A DNA stretch of 64,000 nucleotides from Rahnella victoriana (GCF_004330295.1 NZ_SJOJ01000006.1:1-64000), one strand, 5' to 3'; counted from the first letter of the stretch, positions 50,119-59,616 are shown. Translations and numbers: made by a program. Notes: a model not told the origin generated them from the sequence alone.

Positions 50119-50267
50119 CGTTACCCTGATTTTCATGCCTGAACGCCGCCCGATGAGGCGGCGTTTTATTTGGGAATTCCGGCTCAGAAAACAGGGAGCA
50201 GCGATATGTATATTGGCTTACCGCAATGGCACCACAACGCCTGGACACAGGTGGGTTTGCGTGATCT
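49979..50267 (+). repeat. Right copy of the 289-bp island-flanking direct repeat
   Basis: Partner of 44695-44983. Begins inside yecD codon 146 and runs into yecE, which continues normally after 50267. Island sequence ends at 49978 (AATATTTA). The stretch 49829-49978 between recombinase remnant and repeat has no gene. Confidence 0.97.
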
Positions 50268-51024
50268 GGCGGATTACGCGCGGTACTTCAATTGTGTCGA
50301 AGGCAACACGACTTTTTACGCCCTGCCCAAACAGGATGTGGTGATGCGCTGGCGCGACATGACGCCGGAGACCTTTCGTTTTTGTTTCAAATTTCCTTCC
50401 GCCATCAGCCATAAAGCCGCGCTGTCGAACTGTCAGGAAGAGGTCGATATGTTTTACCGCACACTCGCACCGCTCGGTGAACGTATCGGGCAACTGTGGC
50501 TGCAACTTCCGGCCACCTTTGCCCCGGTGCACCTCGACCGTTTATGGCAATTTCTGGATGCCCTGCCCGCCGGTTTTGATTACGGCGTGGAAGTGCGTCA
50601 CGGGGAATTCTTCAATAAAGGTGACGCAGAACGGGCGCTGAATCAGGGATTACATCAGCGCGGCATTAACCGTGCCATTCTCGACAGCCGCCCGGTTCAC
50701 AGCTCAAAATCGGTGACAGAAGCGGTACGTGAAGCGAAGCGGAAAAAACCTGTCCTGCCAGTGCATGCGCTGGCGACCGCCTCGCGGCCCATTGTACGGT
50801 TTATCGGCGGGGACAGCCTGGATGCCAACCGCCCGCTGTTTGGCCAGTGGATCACTAAGCTCAGCGACTGGCAATCTCAGGGGCTGTCGCCTTACCTGTT
50901 TATTCATACGCCCGATTGTTCCGACGCGCCTCAGCAGGCACGCAGCCTGTGGCAGGATCTGCGCCAGCGTTTGCCTTCCGTTCAGCCCGAGCCAGACTGG
51001 CCGGAACAGGATGCGCTGTTCTGA
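50206..51024 (+). CDS. yecE: YecE, DUF72-family protein
   Basis: 272 residues, as in E. coli YecE. DUF72 TIM-barrel-like fold: MYIGLPQWHH, NCVEGNTTFYALPK, FCFKFPSAISH, and a C-terminal YLFIHTPD. Function not established. The start at 50206 matches the family; a longer frame from 50170 lies in the intergenic hairpin. The 5' end belongs to the right direct repeat, so expression depends on sequence within or before the repeat. Confidence 0.93.
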   Translation: MYIGLPQWHHNAWTQVGLRDLADYARYFNCVEGNTTFYALPKQDVVMRWRDMTPETFRFCFKFPSAISHKAALSNCQEEVDMFYRTLAPLGERIGQLWLQLPATFAPVHLDRLWQFLDALPAGFDYGVEVRHGEFFNKGDAERALNQGLHQRGINRAILDSRPVHSSKSVTEAVREAKRKKPVLPVHALATASRPIVRFIGGDSLDANRPLFGQWITKLSDWQSQGLSPYLFIHTPDCSDAPQQARSLWQDLRQRLPSVQPEPDWPEQDALF

Positions 51025-51135
51025 GAATTTTCGTGTTTTTCTGACGACAGTGTTGCCCCGTCCCGTTATCATAGTGGCGCTGCGGAACCGCCGTATTGTT
51101 CCGCCGGGAAACAGGGATTAACCAAGGAAGTCAAC

Positions 51136-51531
51136 ATGATTAGCGCGTTATATGTCGTGCTTGCCGCCATACTTTTAATCAAACTCTCTTTCGATGTTGT
51201 CCGTCTGCGGATGCAATACCGCATTGCCACCGGCGACGGCGGCTCCTACGAATTACAAACCGCCATACGCGTTCACGGCAACGCTGTTGAATATCTGCCG
51301 ATCGGCTGTTTATTACTGCTGTATATGGAAATGAACGGAGCGGCCATCTGGACCGTGCACGCCTGCGGTTTATTACTGATCCTTGGCCGTTTATTCCATT
51401 ATTACGGATTGAAAAACCGGGAGTTTGCCTGGCGCCGCAATGGCATGGCAGCCACGTATATTTCGCTGGTGCTGATGGTGGTGGTCAATATTATCTATCT
51501 GCCGTGGTCTCAATTTCTGAATTTTGACTGA
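51136..51531 (+). CDS. yecN: YecN, MAPEG-family membrane protein
   Basis: 131 residues with four membrane helices and the MAPEG stretch IRVHGNAVEYLPIG near 44-57. Relatives are glutathione-dependent membrane enzymes; YecN has no proven activity. Position between yecE and cmoA as in E. coli. Confidence 0.92.
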   Translation: MISALYVVLAAILLIKLSFDVVRLRMQYRIATGDGGSYELQTAIRVHGNAVEYLPIGCLLLLYMEMNGAAIWTVHACGLLLILGRLFHYYGLKNREFAWRRNGMAATYISLVLMVVVNIIYLPWSQFLNFD

Positions 51532-51658
51532 TCGCTGCCCCTTTTCCCCACTGTTCTGATGCCCTTTTGACGTAACTCCCGGGCGCGCAGGTATCTGCCT
51601 GCGCCAGTATCTGCTAAAATCTGCCCTCAACTTTTTACCCACAATCTTTTTGGCCTGA

Positions 51659-53379
<1,721 letters not shown>

Positions 53380-53556
53380 CCTGCCTTTTTGCCGCCGGAG
53401 ATTTTTCTGGCGGCATGTGCCCTGTCAATCATCCTCACACTTTATCCGTATATTCTCTCACGCTGCGCTGTACATCCTGCGTTAAAAAGGTCTAACCTTT
53501 CAGAAAGCTATCGGGGTTTTCTGGCGGAGATCGTCGTTGACGTTACGGGAGGATGT

Positions 53557-53760
53557 ATGAAGTTCCCTAAAGGCAGCATCGTGAAACACAGATCCGGTGA
53601 AATCAAAGGTACTGTCATGAATACTTTTGAATCACAAGCGGACAACGTGTCATATTACGTTTCCTGGGAAGATGGCAGCAGCAGCCTGCATCAGGAGAAC
53701 GAATTACACTGGGCAAATATCGACGTCGCCATCAGAATTAAAAATTTCTACGAGAAGTAG
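53557..53760 (+). CDS. Small unknown protein, 67 residues, SH3-like pattern
   Basis: Strong ribosome site (GGGAGG) before the ATG giving MKFPKGSIVKHRSGEIKGTV. The pattern of beta strands with G-x-V and YYVSWEDGSSS suggests a small barrel, as in DsrB-like proteins, but I cannot name the family. A longer frame from 53389 has no support. Confidence 0.65.
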   Translation: MKFPKGSIVKHRSGEIKGTVMNTFESQADNVSYYVSWEDGSSSLHQENELHWANIDVAIRIKNFYEK

Positions 53761-53894
53761 CCTCCTGCGCTCTATCACAAGCCTTTGTAAATCTTCCTCT
53801 CTGTATGCTTAATCAATGGATTGATTCATATCATTTCGTGTATAAACTCGGCAAAACCTATTCACCAGTACGCGAATATTTCGTGGGGAAACCA

Positions 53895-54011
53895 ATGCGC
53901 AGAAGGATCCGATTCCTGTTTGACCGGGCCGTGATTGTTTTAGGCCTTTTTGTGATGTGCCTGGTCGTGAAAGCAGGAATGTTTGGCGTGGCATTGCTCA
54001 CCTGGGGCTGA
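53895..54011 (+). CDS. Very small membrane protein, 38 residues
   Basis: ATG after GGGGA; basic N-terminus (MRRRIRFLFDR) followed by one hydrophobic helix (AVIVLGLFVMCLVV). An upstream in-frame ATG at 53805 lacks a ribosome site. Function unknown. Confidence 0.55.
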   Translation: MRRRIRFLFDRAVIVLGLFVMCLVVKAGMFGVALLTWG

Positions 54012-54023
54012 GCGCATAAAAGA

Positions 54024-54057
54024 AGCCCCGCCAATGTGACGGGTGACGCGGCGGGCT
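54024..54057 (+). terminator. Terminator before the prophage
   Basis: Stem AGCCC-GCC/GGCGGGCT (one bulge) followed by GTATAATTTTTT. Marks the end of the host transcription unit; attL should lie between here and the integrase gene. Confidence 0.6.
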
Positions 54058-54165
54058 GTATAATTTTTTACTCTTTAAAATCATTGAGTTATACATTCAA
54101 CTGTATATTTATACTGTATATTATTGTCGATTATAGAAACGTTTTAGGCTATTTTATTCTCCTCG

Positions 54166-54187
54166 GCACCCCCTGCAGCACCCCCTG
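54166..54187 (+). repeat. Tandem 10-bp repeat just before the integrase gene
   Basis: GCACCCCCTG occurs at 54166-54175 and 54178-54187 (12-bp period), 13 bases before the integrase ATG. Possible arm-type integrase sites or part of attL; the core cannot be fixed because attR is outside the window. Confidence 0.45.
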
Positions 54188-54199
54188 AGGCAGTTTGAT

Positions 54200-55303
54200 A
54201 TGGCCTATTATAGTATTGAGAAAAGACTCACCGCTTCAGGTGAATTGCGTTATCGCTGCACTGTCGGCGTCAAAGAAGATGGTGTTTATCTTCATCGTGA
54301 GAGGAAAACTTTCCCCAAGCAAAGTTTAGCCAAAGCATGGGGGATCAATCGCGTCGCTGATATTGAGCAGAACGGATTGCCACTTACTGCCAAACCTTCA
54401 GAAAAAATACTGACCTTGGGTGAATTGATTCAAAAGTACATGGATCATCCCCATGTAAAGTTTGGACGGTCAAAAAGAGAAACACTCAACCTGGTCCTAA
54501 GGTCTTATATTTCGTCCATTCCCTTAAACGAGCTAACCACAGCTTCGTATATTGATCATGCAGTTATGAGGCGTACAACCGTACAGCCTTCTACTGCGGC
54601 CCATGACATCAATTATATTGGTAAGGCACTTAGTTCAGCCAAACCACTTTTCAATATTAATGTCGATTATGATGCTTTTGTCACCGCAAGAGAAACCATG
54701 CGCCAGATGGGGATCATTGGGGCCGGCAATACTCGCAGTCGCAGACCTACGGGCATTGAACTCGACAAAATCATTGAGCGGTTGAAGGAAAAAACGCTCA
54801 CATCCTATTCAGGTGCCCCCTTCGCCGACATTCTAATGTTCTCCGTATTGTCATGTATGAGGATTGGTGAGGTCACCAGAATACAGTGGTCCGATGTTGA
54901 TAAAAAAAACCGGGCTGTTCTGGTTCGTGATCGGAAAGACCCGCGCAAAAAAGAAGGAAACCACATGGTTGTCCCTCTTCTTGGTCAGGCGTGGGAAATA
55001 TTGGAAAGCCAACCTGAGAACAGCGATTGCGTGTTTCCATACAAGGAGCGTTCTCTTACTCAAACTTTTCGGCAGGTCACTAAAGATCTGGGTGTTGAAG
55101 ACCTACATTACCATGACCTCCGCAGAGAAGGTGCGAGCCGATTATTTGAGGCTGGATTTAGCCTGGAAGAGGTTGCACAGGTTACTGGACACAAATCATT
55201 AGACATTCTGTGGAAGGTGTATCGGGAAATCTACCCTCAGTCGCTCCACGATAAATTTGCGTCGCTTAAACTGAAGTCATCGGTTGATCAGTTGAAAATT
55301 TAA
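54200..55303 (+). CDS. Prophage tyrosine-family integrase
   Basis: 367 residues. N-terminal arm-binding and core-binding parts, then the catalytic domain with Arg in RIGEVTRIQW near 225, H-x-x-R in YHDLRREGASR near 313, the second His in TGHKS near 336 and Tyr in VYREIYPQ near 345. Site-specific recombinase of lambda type. Base composition is more AT-rich than cmoB before it. Confidence 0.93.
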   Translation: MAYYSIEKRLTASGELRYRCTVGVKEDGVYLHRERKTFPKQSLAKAWGINRVADIEQNGLPLTAKPSEKILTLGELIQKYMDHPHVKFGRSKRETLNLVLRSYISSIPLNELTTASYIDHAVMRRTTVQPSTAAHDINYIGKALSSAKPLFNINVDYDAFVTARETMRQMGIIGAGNTRSRRPTGIELDKIIERLKEKTLTSYSGAPFADILMFSVLSCMRIGEVTRIQWSDVDKKNRAVLVRDRKDPRKKEGNHMVVPLLGQAWEILESQPENSDCVFPYKERSLTQTFRQVTKDLGVEDLHYHDLRREGASRLFEAGFSLEEVAQVTGHKSLDILWKVYREIYPQSLHDKFASLKLKSSVDQLKI

Positions 55304-55308
55304 TTATA

Positions 55309-55324
55309 CTGTACATGCAACCAG
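55309..55324 (+). promoter_or_regulatory. LexA-like SOS box before the DinI-like genes
   Basis: CTGTACATGCAACCAG keeps the CTG-N10-CAG frame with an AT-rich left half. It starts 36 bases before the first DinI-like ATG. One deviation from CTGT-N8-ACAG. Confidence 0.6.
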
Positions 55325-55344
55325 TGTTATTAAATGAGGTGTTT

Positions 55345-55587
55345 ATGTTTGTTGAGCTGATTTACGACAAAAGAAATATGGCCGGTGTGCCGAACGCCAA
55401 CGCACTGATCCTGGCTGAACTTACCAAGCGCGTACATGGCACCTTCCCTGATGCTGACGTGAAGGTTAAGCCAATGGTGACGCTAAGCAGTATCAACACG
55501 GACGCCAGCAAAGCGCAGAAAGCGATTCTGTCCGGAATAGTGGAAGAGATGTTTGATGATGCGAATGAATGGCTGGGAATCGAATGA
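55345..55587 (+). CDS. DinI-like protein (first copy)
   Basis: 80 residues: MFVELIYDKRN, LAELTKRVHGTFPDADVKV, and an acidic C-terminal helix EEMFDDANEWLGIE. DinI of E. coli modulates RecA filaments; phage members (such as Tum of 186) tie induction to SOS. Start fixed by GAGG before the ATG at 55345. A second, divergent DinI-like gene follows. Confidence 0.88.
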   Translation: MFVELIYDKRNMAGVPNANALILAELTKRVHGTFPDADVKVKPMVTLSSINTDASKAQKAILSGIVEEMFDDANEWLGIE

Positions 55588-55596
55588 GGGGGTTTT

Positions 55597-55833
55597 ATGC
55601 ACGTTGAATTGCTGATCGATAAAACCAAGCAGCTGCCCGTCGGCGCGGTCGAGGCTTTCAAAGTTGAGTTTGAGCAAAGGCTTGAAAGGAATTACCCGGG
55701 CGCTACGTTCAGCGTTCGCCGAGCTGGCAGTGATGGGATGTCGGTGATGGGCGGTACGCCTCGGGATAAGGAGGTGATCGACGTGATGCTGCAGAATACG
55801 TGGGAAAGTGCGGATGACTGGTTTCACCCTTGA
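55597..55833 (+). CDS. DinI-like protein (second copy)
   Basis: 78 residues, MHVELLIDKTKQLPVG at the start, RLERNYPGATFSVRRAG in the middle and an acidic, aromatic end (NTWESADDWFHP). Same fold pattern as the gene before it with little residue identity, so an old duplication or separate acquisition. 9 bases after the first copy. Confidence 0.8.
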   Translation: MHVELLIDKTKQLPVGAVEAFKVEFEQRLERNYPGATFSVRRAGSDGMSVMGGTPRDKEVIDVMLQNTWESADDWFHP

Positions 55834-55962
55834 AATAACACGGCTCTATCTTACTCCCTGATATATCCCCAGTATTTGTATTCTGCCCTTTTCGCCATAT
55901 GATGCTGGGACAGATTTTCTCCCTGCGGCTTAAGAGACCTTCGCCAAATAATTGGATTATCG

Positions 55963-56061
55963 ATGAAATTTAAATTTATACCCCCAGTTATCATACTGGC
56001 GGGTGCTGTAGGGTTTATGGTGTGGTTTTTTGCTAGCGGCGCCGCAACGCCTGGTGGTTGA
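55963..56061 (+). CDS. Very small membrane peptide, 32 residues
   Basis: MKFKFIPPVIILAGAVGFMV, then a Trp-Phe pair and a Gly/Ala-rich end. One hydrophobic helix with a basic N-terminus. First of three such genes in a row. Found by direct translation; no family recognised. Confidence 0.5.
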   Translation: MKFKFIPPVIILAGAVGFMVWFFASGAATPGG

Positions 56062-56079
56062 GTTGCAAATGGAGTGTTA

Positions 56080-56238
56080 ATGTCTATTTACTCAATGATT
56101 GGACTGGTTCTCATAATATCATCGCTTGTGAATTTGATTTTTTCTATGTGGAGAAGAGATCAGCAGCAGATAATTCGCGCGCGCTGGGTAGCAGTCCTTG
56201 CCATCGTGATCATTATTTTGGATCAGATTAGCGGGTGA
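56080..56238 (+). CDS. Small membrane protein, 52 residues, two helices
   Basis: Preceded by GGAGTGTTA before the ATG. Two hydrophobic helices (IGLVLIISSLVNLIFSMW and WVAVLAIVIIIL) joined by a charged loop RRDQQQIIRARW. Holin-like in outline, but not placed in a lysis cassette. Confidence 0.6.
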   Translation: MSIYSMIGLVLIISSLVNLIFSMWRRDQQQIIRARWVAVLAIVIIILDQISG

Positions 56239-56270
56239 GAAACTAGGCGGAAGAAAGATTCGGAGGAATT

Positions 56271-56357
56271 TTGAGCGAGTTACAAGTCTGGATTGCGATG
56301 GCAATCGTAACTGCTGTGGCAGTCTATCTGGTAGTAAAGGATATCTACTTTTTGTAA
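56271..56357 (+). CDS. Very small membrane peptide, 28 residues, TTG start
   Basis: A perfect GGAGG lies 4 bases before TTG. Reads MSELQVWIAMAIVTAVAVYL, then VVKDIYFL. The strong ribosome site is the main support. Third of the run. Confidence 0.5.
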   Translation: MSELQVWIAMAIVTAVAVYLVVKDIYFL

Positions 56358-56412
56358 GTGGTGAGTCGGGTGAGGTCGCAGAGATGCGGCCTTTTTTATT
56401 GGAGTAAATCAG

Positions 56413-56501
56413 GCAAGCATTTAGCCAACAAATAATGCTTGCTTGTATAAAAACACAGTATTTATAATGCAAGCACATTTCACAAAAAGCGGTGCTTGCA
56501 T
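56413..56501. promoter_or_regulatory. Four-half-site operator over the P63C gene promoter
   Basis: The hexamer GCAAGC or its complement GCTTGC occurs at 56413, 56437, 56469 and 56494, forming two inverted pairs. The inner pair is a perfect 10-bp repeat, ATGCAAGCAC (56467-56476) with GTGCTTGCAT (56492-56501), ending at the base before the ATG. A TATAAT at 56463-56468 with TTGCTT 18 bases upstream forms a promoter covered by the half-sites. Confidence 0.7.
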
Positions 56502-57461
56502 ATGTCAGAAGATAAAGATAACTCAAAAGCTAAAGGCGGCCTTGCCAGAGCTAAGTCTCTAACCAAAGAACAGCGTTCTGAAATAGCTAAGAAGGGAGCC
56601 GCAGCAAGATGGAAGAACAAGCCTCTGAAGGCGACTCACAAGGGTAATTTTAAAGATTACTTTGGAATTAATGCTGAATGCTACATTTTGGATGATGAAA
56701 CAAAAACACCTGTTGTTACTAAAACTGGATTGGCTAGGCTTTTAGGGATTGGAGAATTAGCTCGTGATATTGACAGACTTCTTGAGTCTCCATATATGCG
56801 AGAATATGGTGATCCAGAATTGAGGGCTAAAATGAAAAAAGCCTATAATTTTCAGTATAGTGGTCAATCCAAAAACATCCCTAACGCCCACGGATATGAC
56901 ATCACAACCATAGTAGATATTGGCAAGGCACTCATTGATGCCAAGGCTGCAAATGCACTGCCTGACTCCAGAATCAGCTCCGCAGAGACAGCTCAAAAAA
57001 TAATAAACGCTTCTGCAAAGTCAGGTATTCGTGGTCTTGCGTACGCCCTTGCCGGATACGAGCCTGAAGCTCAGGAGGTTATCGAAGCCTTCAAAGTTCA
57101 CGTTCAGGAAGAAGCCAGGGCTTGGTCTAAGGTTTTCCCTGATGAACTTTACTATGAATGGTACCGATTATATGGCCTGAATAAGCCTGAGAAAGGCGGA
57201 CATCCTATTGCGTTTAGATGGTTCACTGAACGTCATATTTATAAACCTTTGGCAAAAAGCAAAGGAGTTGTATTCGAATTAGCCAAACAGAGCCGAGATG
57301 AGAACGGATCTCGCAGTGATAAAATCCACCAGTTTTTATCAGAGATTGGGGATAAAGCATTAAGGCATCATATCGGTAAGGTCGTCGGCATGGCGTCCAT
57401 GTCTGAAAATAACGAACAGTACGAATCCGGCCTGAAGAGGGTTTTCGGAGAAATAGATTAA
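56502..57461 (+). CDS. P63C-domain phage protein
   Basis: 319 residues. N-terminal basic motif GGLARAKSLTKEQRSEIAKK with AAARW after it, a KilA- or antirepressor-like middle region, and a C-terminal P63C domain at about 205-300 (FPDELYYEWYRLYGL, HHIGKVVGMASM). P63C proteins are phage- and plasmid-borne with no known biochemical role. The operator before it suggests tight or self-regulated expression. The ATG at 56502 is preferred over the TTG at 56496. Probable accessory (moron-type) gene. Confidence 0.8.
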   Translation: MSEDKDNSKAKGGLARAKSLTKEQRSEIAKKGAAARWKNKPLKATHKGNFKDYFGINAECYILDDETKTPVVTKTGLARLLGIGELARDIDRLLESPYMREYGDPELRAKMKKAYNFQYSGQSKNIPNAHGYDITTIVDIGKALIDAKAANALPDSRISSAETAQKIINASAKSGIRGLAYALAGYEPEAQEVIEAFKVHVQEEARAWSKVFPDELYYEWYRLYGLNKPEKGGHPIAFRWFTERHIYKPLAKSKGVVFELAKQSRDENGSRSDKIHQFLSEIGDKALRHHIGKVVGMASMSENNEQYESGLKRVFGEID

Positions 57462-57471
57462 TAAACTTCCC

Positions 57472-57498
57472 AACCCGGCCAACGAGCCGGGTTTTTTG
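57472..57498 (+). terminator. Terminator 1 (end of the P63C gene)
   Basis: Stem AACCCGGC/GCCGGGTT with loop CAACGA, followed by T run, 10 bases past the stop. Confidence 0.88.
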
Positions 57499-57643
57499 TG
57501 CCTGTCGTCAGATAAAGCGACCACAGTCACATTTTATCCCCTCCCCTGCCTCCACCGTTTGGCTTACACAAAAATTATGTTCTAGCCTAAAAGTACGGTC
57601 TGAGACCCCTCATATCGTAAGCAAGCCTTGGAAGACTTATTCT

Positions 57644-57676
57644 GCCCACTCTCTCCCGAAAGTGGGCTTTTTTTTT
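57644..57676 (+). terminator. Terminator 2
   Basis: Stem GCCCACT/AGTGGGC, 10-base loop, nine T. Confidence 0.85.
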
Positions 57677-57777
57677 GCTTTCAATCTGGAAAACACGAGG
57701 CACCAGACTATTATTAGAAAAGCTGACAAAAGAGCAGCAAGCCTGCCAAGGCATAAAGTATTCCTATCCTTGAATCT

Positions 57778-57806
57778 GCCCGCCTACAACGCGGGCTATT
57801 TTTTTT
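57778..57806 (+). terminator. Terminator 3
   Basis: Stem GCCCGC/GCGGGC, loop CTACAAC, then TATTTTTTTT. Confidence 0.85.
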
Positions 57807-57897
57807 CCACACAGTGGTGTTTATGTTGCATTCCTCTATTCTTACTATGTGAGGGATGCCTACCTCATGCTCCAGTAATGTTGAAAACTTGTGTTTC

Positions 57898-57924
57898 GCC
57901 CGCTGTCCGAGCGGGCTTTTTTTT
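57898..57924 (+). terminator. Terminator 4
   Basis: Stem GCCCGC/GCGGGC, loop TGTCCGA, eight T. Same stem as terminator 3. Confidence 0.85.
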
Positions 57925-58052
57925 ATTGGTAAAACATCCCAGAGTTTCTTTAATTACGAAACCTTTTTTCTTAAGCTAAATTCATTAAAACCACTAATAT
58001 CTCTTCGGGAGCATAGCTCTCGTTCCGAAACTAAATTTGGTGATGTTCACTG

Positions 58053-58074
58053 GCCCTCTTGCGAGGGCTTTTTT
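58053..58074 (+). terminator. Terminator 5
   Basis: Stem GCCCTC/GAGGGC, loop TTGC, six T. It touches the stop codon of the convergent small gene. Confidence 0.82.
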
Positions 58075-58267
58075 ATGACATTGAGATCAGAAATTCGATG
58101 GCGTGCTTGAACCTATCTTTATGATGCAGATGAACTACTTTTTGCTGTTTCCGCTCCAGCTGCGTAATGATTGTTTCCACACTCACTATCTTACCTTGTT
58201 CAAGGACAACAGCGACCGCATCACCGATCTCCTGACGTATTAACAAATGTTCTTCGTCTGTAAGCAT
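58073..58267 (-). CDS. Small helical protein, AriR/YmgB-like
   Basis: 64 residues: LTDEEHLLIRQEIGDAVAVV, then VSVETIITQLERK and a final AIEFLIS. The spacing of helices resembles the YmgB/AriR family linked to biofilm and acid resistance control, also frequent in prophages. The match is by outline only. Convergent with the terminator array. Confidence 0.5.
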   Translation of the reverse strand: MLTDEEHLLIRQEIGDAVAVVLEQGKIVSVETIITQLERKQQKVVHLHHKDRFKHAIEFLISMS

Positions 58268-58325
58268 AATAACCTCTCAATTTTCTTTGAGATTATCACA
58301 CCTATACAAAAATGAAGCTCAATGC

Positions 58326-59558
58326 TTAAGAGTCAGTTTCTTCTTCGCTGATCACACCATCAACAGCAACTGGCGGCATCAGCATACGGACATCAATCCA
58401 GGAATTGGCTGGTACATCCATCGATGCGCCAGCAATCAGATCAATATCACCAGTTTCCTCATTCAGCTTATAACGCTTTTTGAACAGCTTAATTGTCAGC
58501 GTGCCATCTTCTGCCTGTTCGCCTTCAACGATTGCTAAATCCCCATTCCCAGCAGGGTCAGCAGGTGCTTTTAGATGCCAGCTGTCCTCTGCAAAACCGA
58601 GGCTACCAGCGACCGTATAAACGCCGACATCAACCCGAGTGATAGTGATGCCCCGGGCTTCTTCATTCGCGACCCCTGCACCGCACCATTCAAATGAGTC
58701 TTCTGCAATATCAGGGCGAGTACATGCTGATTTTGACTGCACTACTCTGGCCACTGGCGACGCAGCGGAGAGGACACCATTAGAAGCTTTCGTCGTGTTT
58801 CCGGTTGTGTACAGTTCGTGGTAAGTCCATGCCGTACCATTCGAATAACTGACGAAGGATCGTCTTAAGTTATACGCTTGAAGTAGTCGGGTCGGGCGCG
58901 ATCCGCGCTGACATACAAAATAGGTAAAGTCAGTTGTTAAACCAATTTGGGGCATGTAGCCGTTAGGGACATTATAGAACCCTGACGGTCTGCTATGGCT
59001 GGCCGTGGAGTCTATCGGTTCCATTATGCTATCACCGCCAAGCCCCCACGCCCCGTTAACCATAAGACGCCCCGTGGTAGCGTCTTGAACACCTGTCTGG
59101 CCATCCATTGTGCCCGCGGTTTTAATGCCCAAATTATTGCGGGCGCCCGTGTCACCATTAGCACCGGTACCGCCCTGCTGTAGCGAAAGTGGCGTCGTCA
59201 GCCCACCAAGTGAGGTTATGTCTGAGTTTGCCCCTGATGCTGCTCGCCCACCCAGTGACGTTTTGAAATAGGTGATAGCTTCCGCAACCTGCGAGCCAAG
59301 GCCATCGACCGAGAGCGCATCTGTTGTCAGAATTGCATACGTGGTTCCGGCTGGAATTGCTGCGGCAGGTACTGGCGACAGGGTTAAACTCGTCGCGCTA
59401 TTGATGGTCTGAATAGTGAACTGCTGCGCCGGGTTGGTATTCACCAGGATAGTCTGCCCTGTGCGGATCCCCGTGCCTGCTGTCGTCCACGCTGTTCCGG
59501 TACCGGTGGCCGCGCCAGCGGTGGAAATTGCGATTGTACCTGCTTTGTAAAGTCCCAT
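58326..59558 (-). CDS. Side tail fibre protein
   Basis: 410 residues. N-terminal adaptor (MGLYKAGTIAISTAGAATG) rich in Gly, Ala and Thr, a fibre repeat region (GGLTTPLSLQQGGTGANGDT), a receptor-like middle, and a C-terminus ending VPANSWIDVRMLMP as seen in many prophage fibres. Should form a trimeric fibre for host recognition. GGAG before the ATG. Separated from cor by a terminator. Confidence 0.85.
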   Translation of the reverse strand: MGLYKAGTIAISTAGAATGTGTAWTTAGTGIRTGQTILVNTNPAQQFTIQTINSATSLTLSPVPAAAIPAGTTYAILTTDALSVDGLGSQVAEAITYFKTSLGGRAASGANSDITSLGGLTTPLSLQQGGTGANGDTGARNNLGIKTAGTMDGQTGVQDATTGRLMVNGAWGLGGDSIMEPIDSTASHSRPSGFYNVPNGYMPQIGLTTDFTYFVCQRGSRPTRLLQAYNLRRSFVSYSNGTAWTYHELYTTGNTTKASNGVLSAASPVARVVQSKSACTRPDIAEDSFEWCGAGVANEEARGITITRVDVGVYTVAGSLGFAEDSWHLKAPADPAGNGDLAIVEGEQAEDGTLTIKLFKKRYKLNEETGDIDLIAGASMDVPANSWIDVRMLMPPVAVDGVISEEETDS

Positions 59559-59574
59559 TCATTTTCTCCGGGCA

Positions 59575-59599
59575 TAAAAAAACCCGCCGAAGCGAGTTT
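59575..59599 (-). terminator. Terminator between cor and the tail fibre gene
   Basis: Stem AAACCCGC/GCGAGTTT (one mismatch), loop CGAA, with an A run giving the U tail leftward. Suggests the fibre gene has its own promoter or depends on antitermination. Confidence 0.65.
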
Positions 59600-59616
59600 A
59601 TATGAGTTTGGTTAAG

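Larger units (their letters stand above)
57499..58052 (+). other. Gene-free stretch with serial terminators; candidate array of short transcripts
   Basis: About 550 bases without a credible coding frame. Terminators at 57644, 57778, 57898 and 58053 divide it into units of 120-155 bases. One unit has a passable promoter: TGGAAA, 16 bases, TATTAT (about 57689-57716), which would give a transcript of about 80-90 bases ending at terminator 3. Promoters in the other units are weaker. No tRNA fold found. Confidence 0.45.

Noticed and set aside
54095-54125. CTGTATA repeats before the integrase as a LexA box
   Set aside because: The right half reads CTG where CAG is needed; it looks more like a direct repeat in AT-rich promoter DNA.
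53760-54200. tRNA gene as prophage attachment target
   Set aside because: No cloverleaf or TTCRA-type T-loop in the stretch; the prophage seems to sit in an intergenic region or at a target that I cannot define.
57662-57979. 105-codon frame across the serial terminators
   Set aside because: It crosses two strong terminators and its apparent start lies inside the T run of terminator 2.
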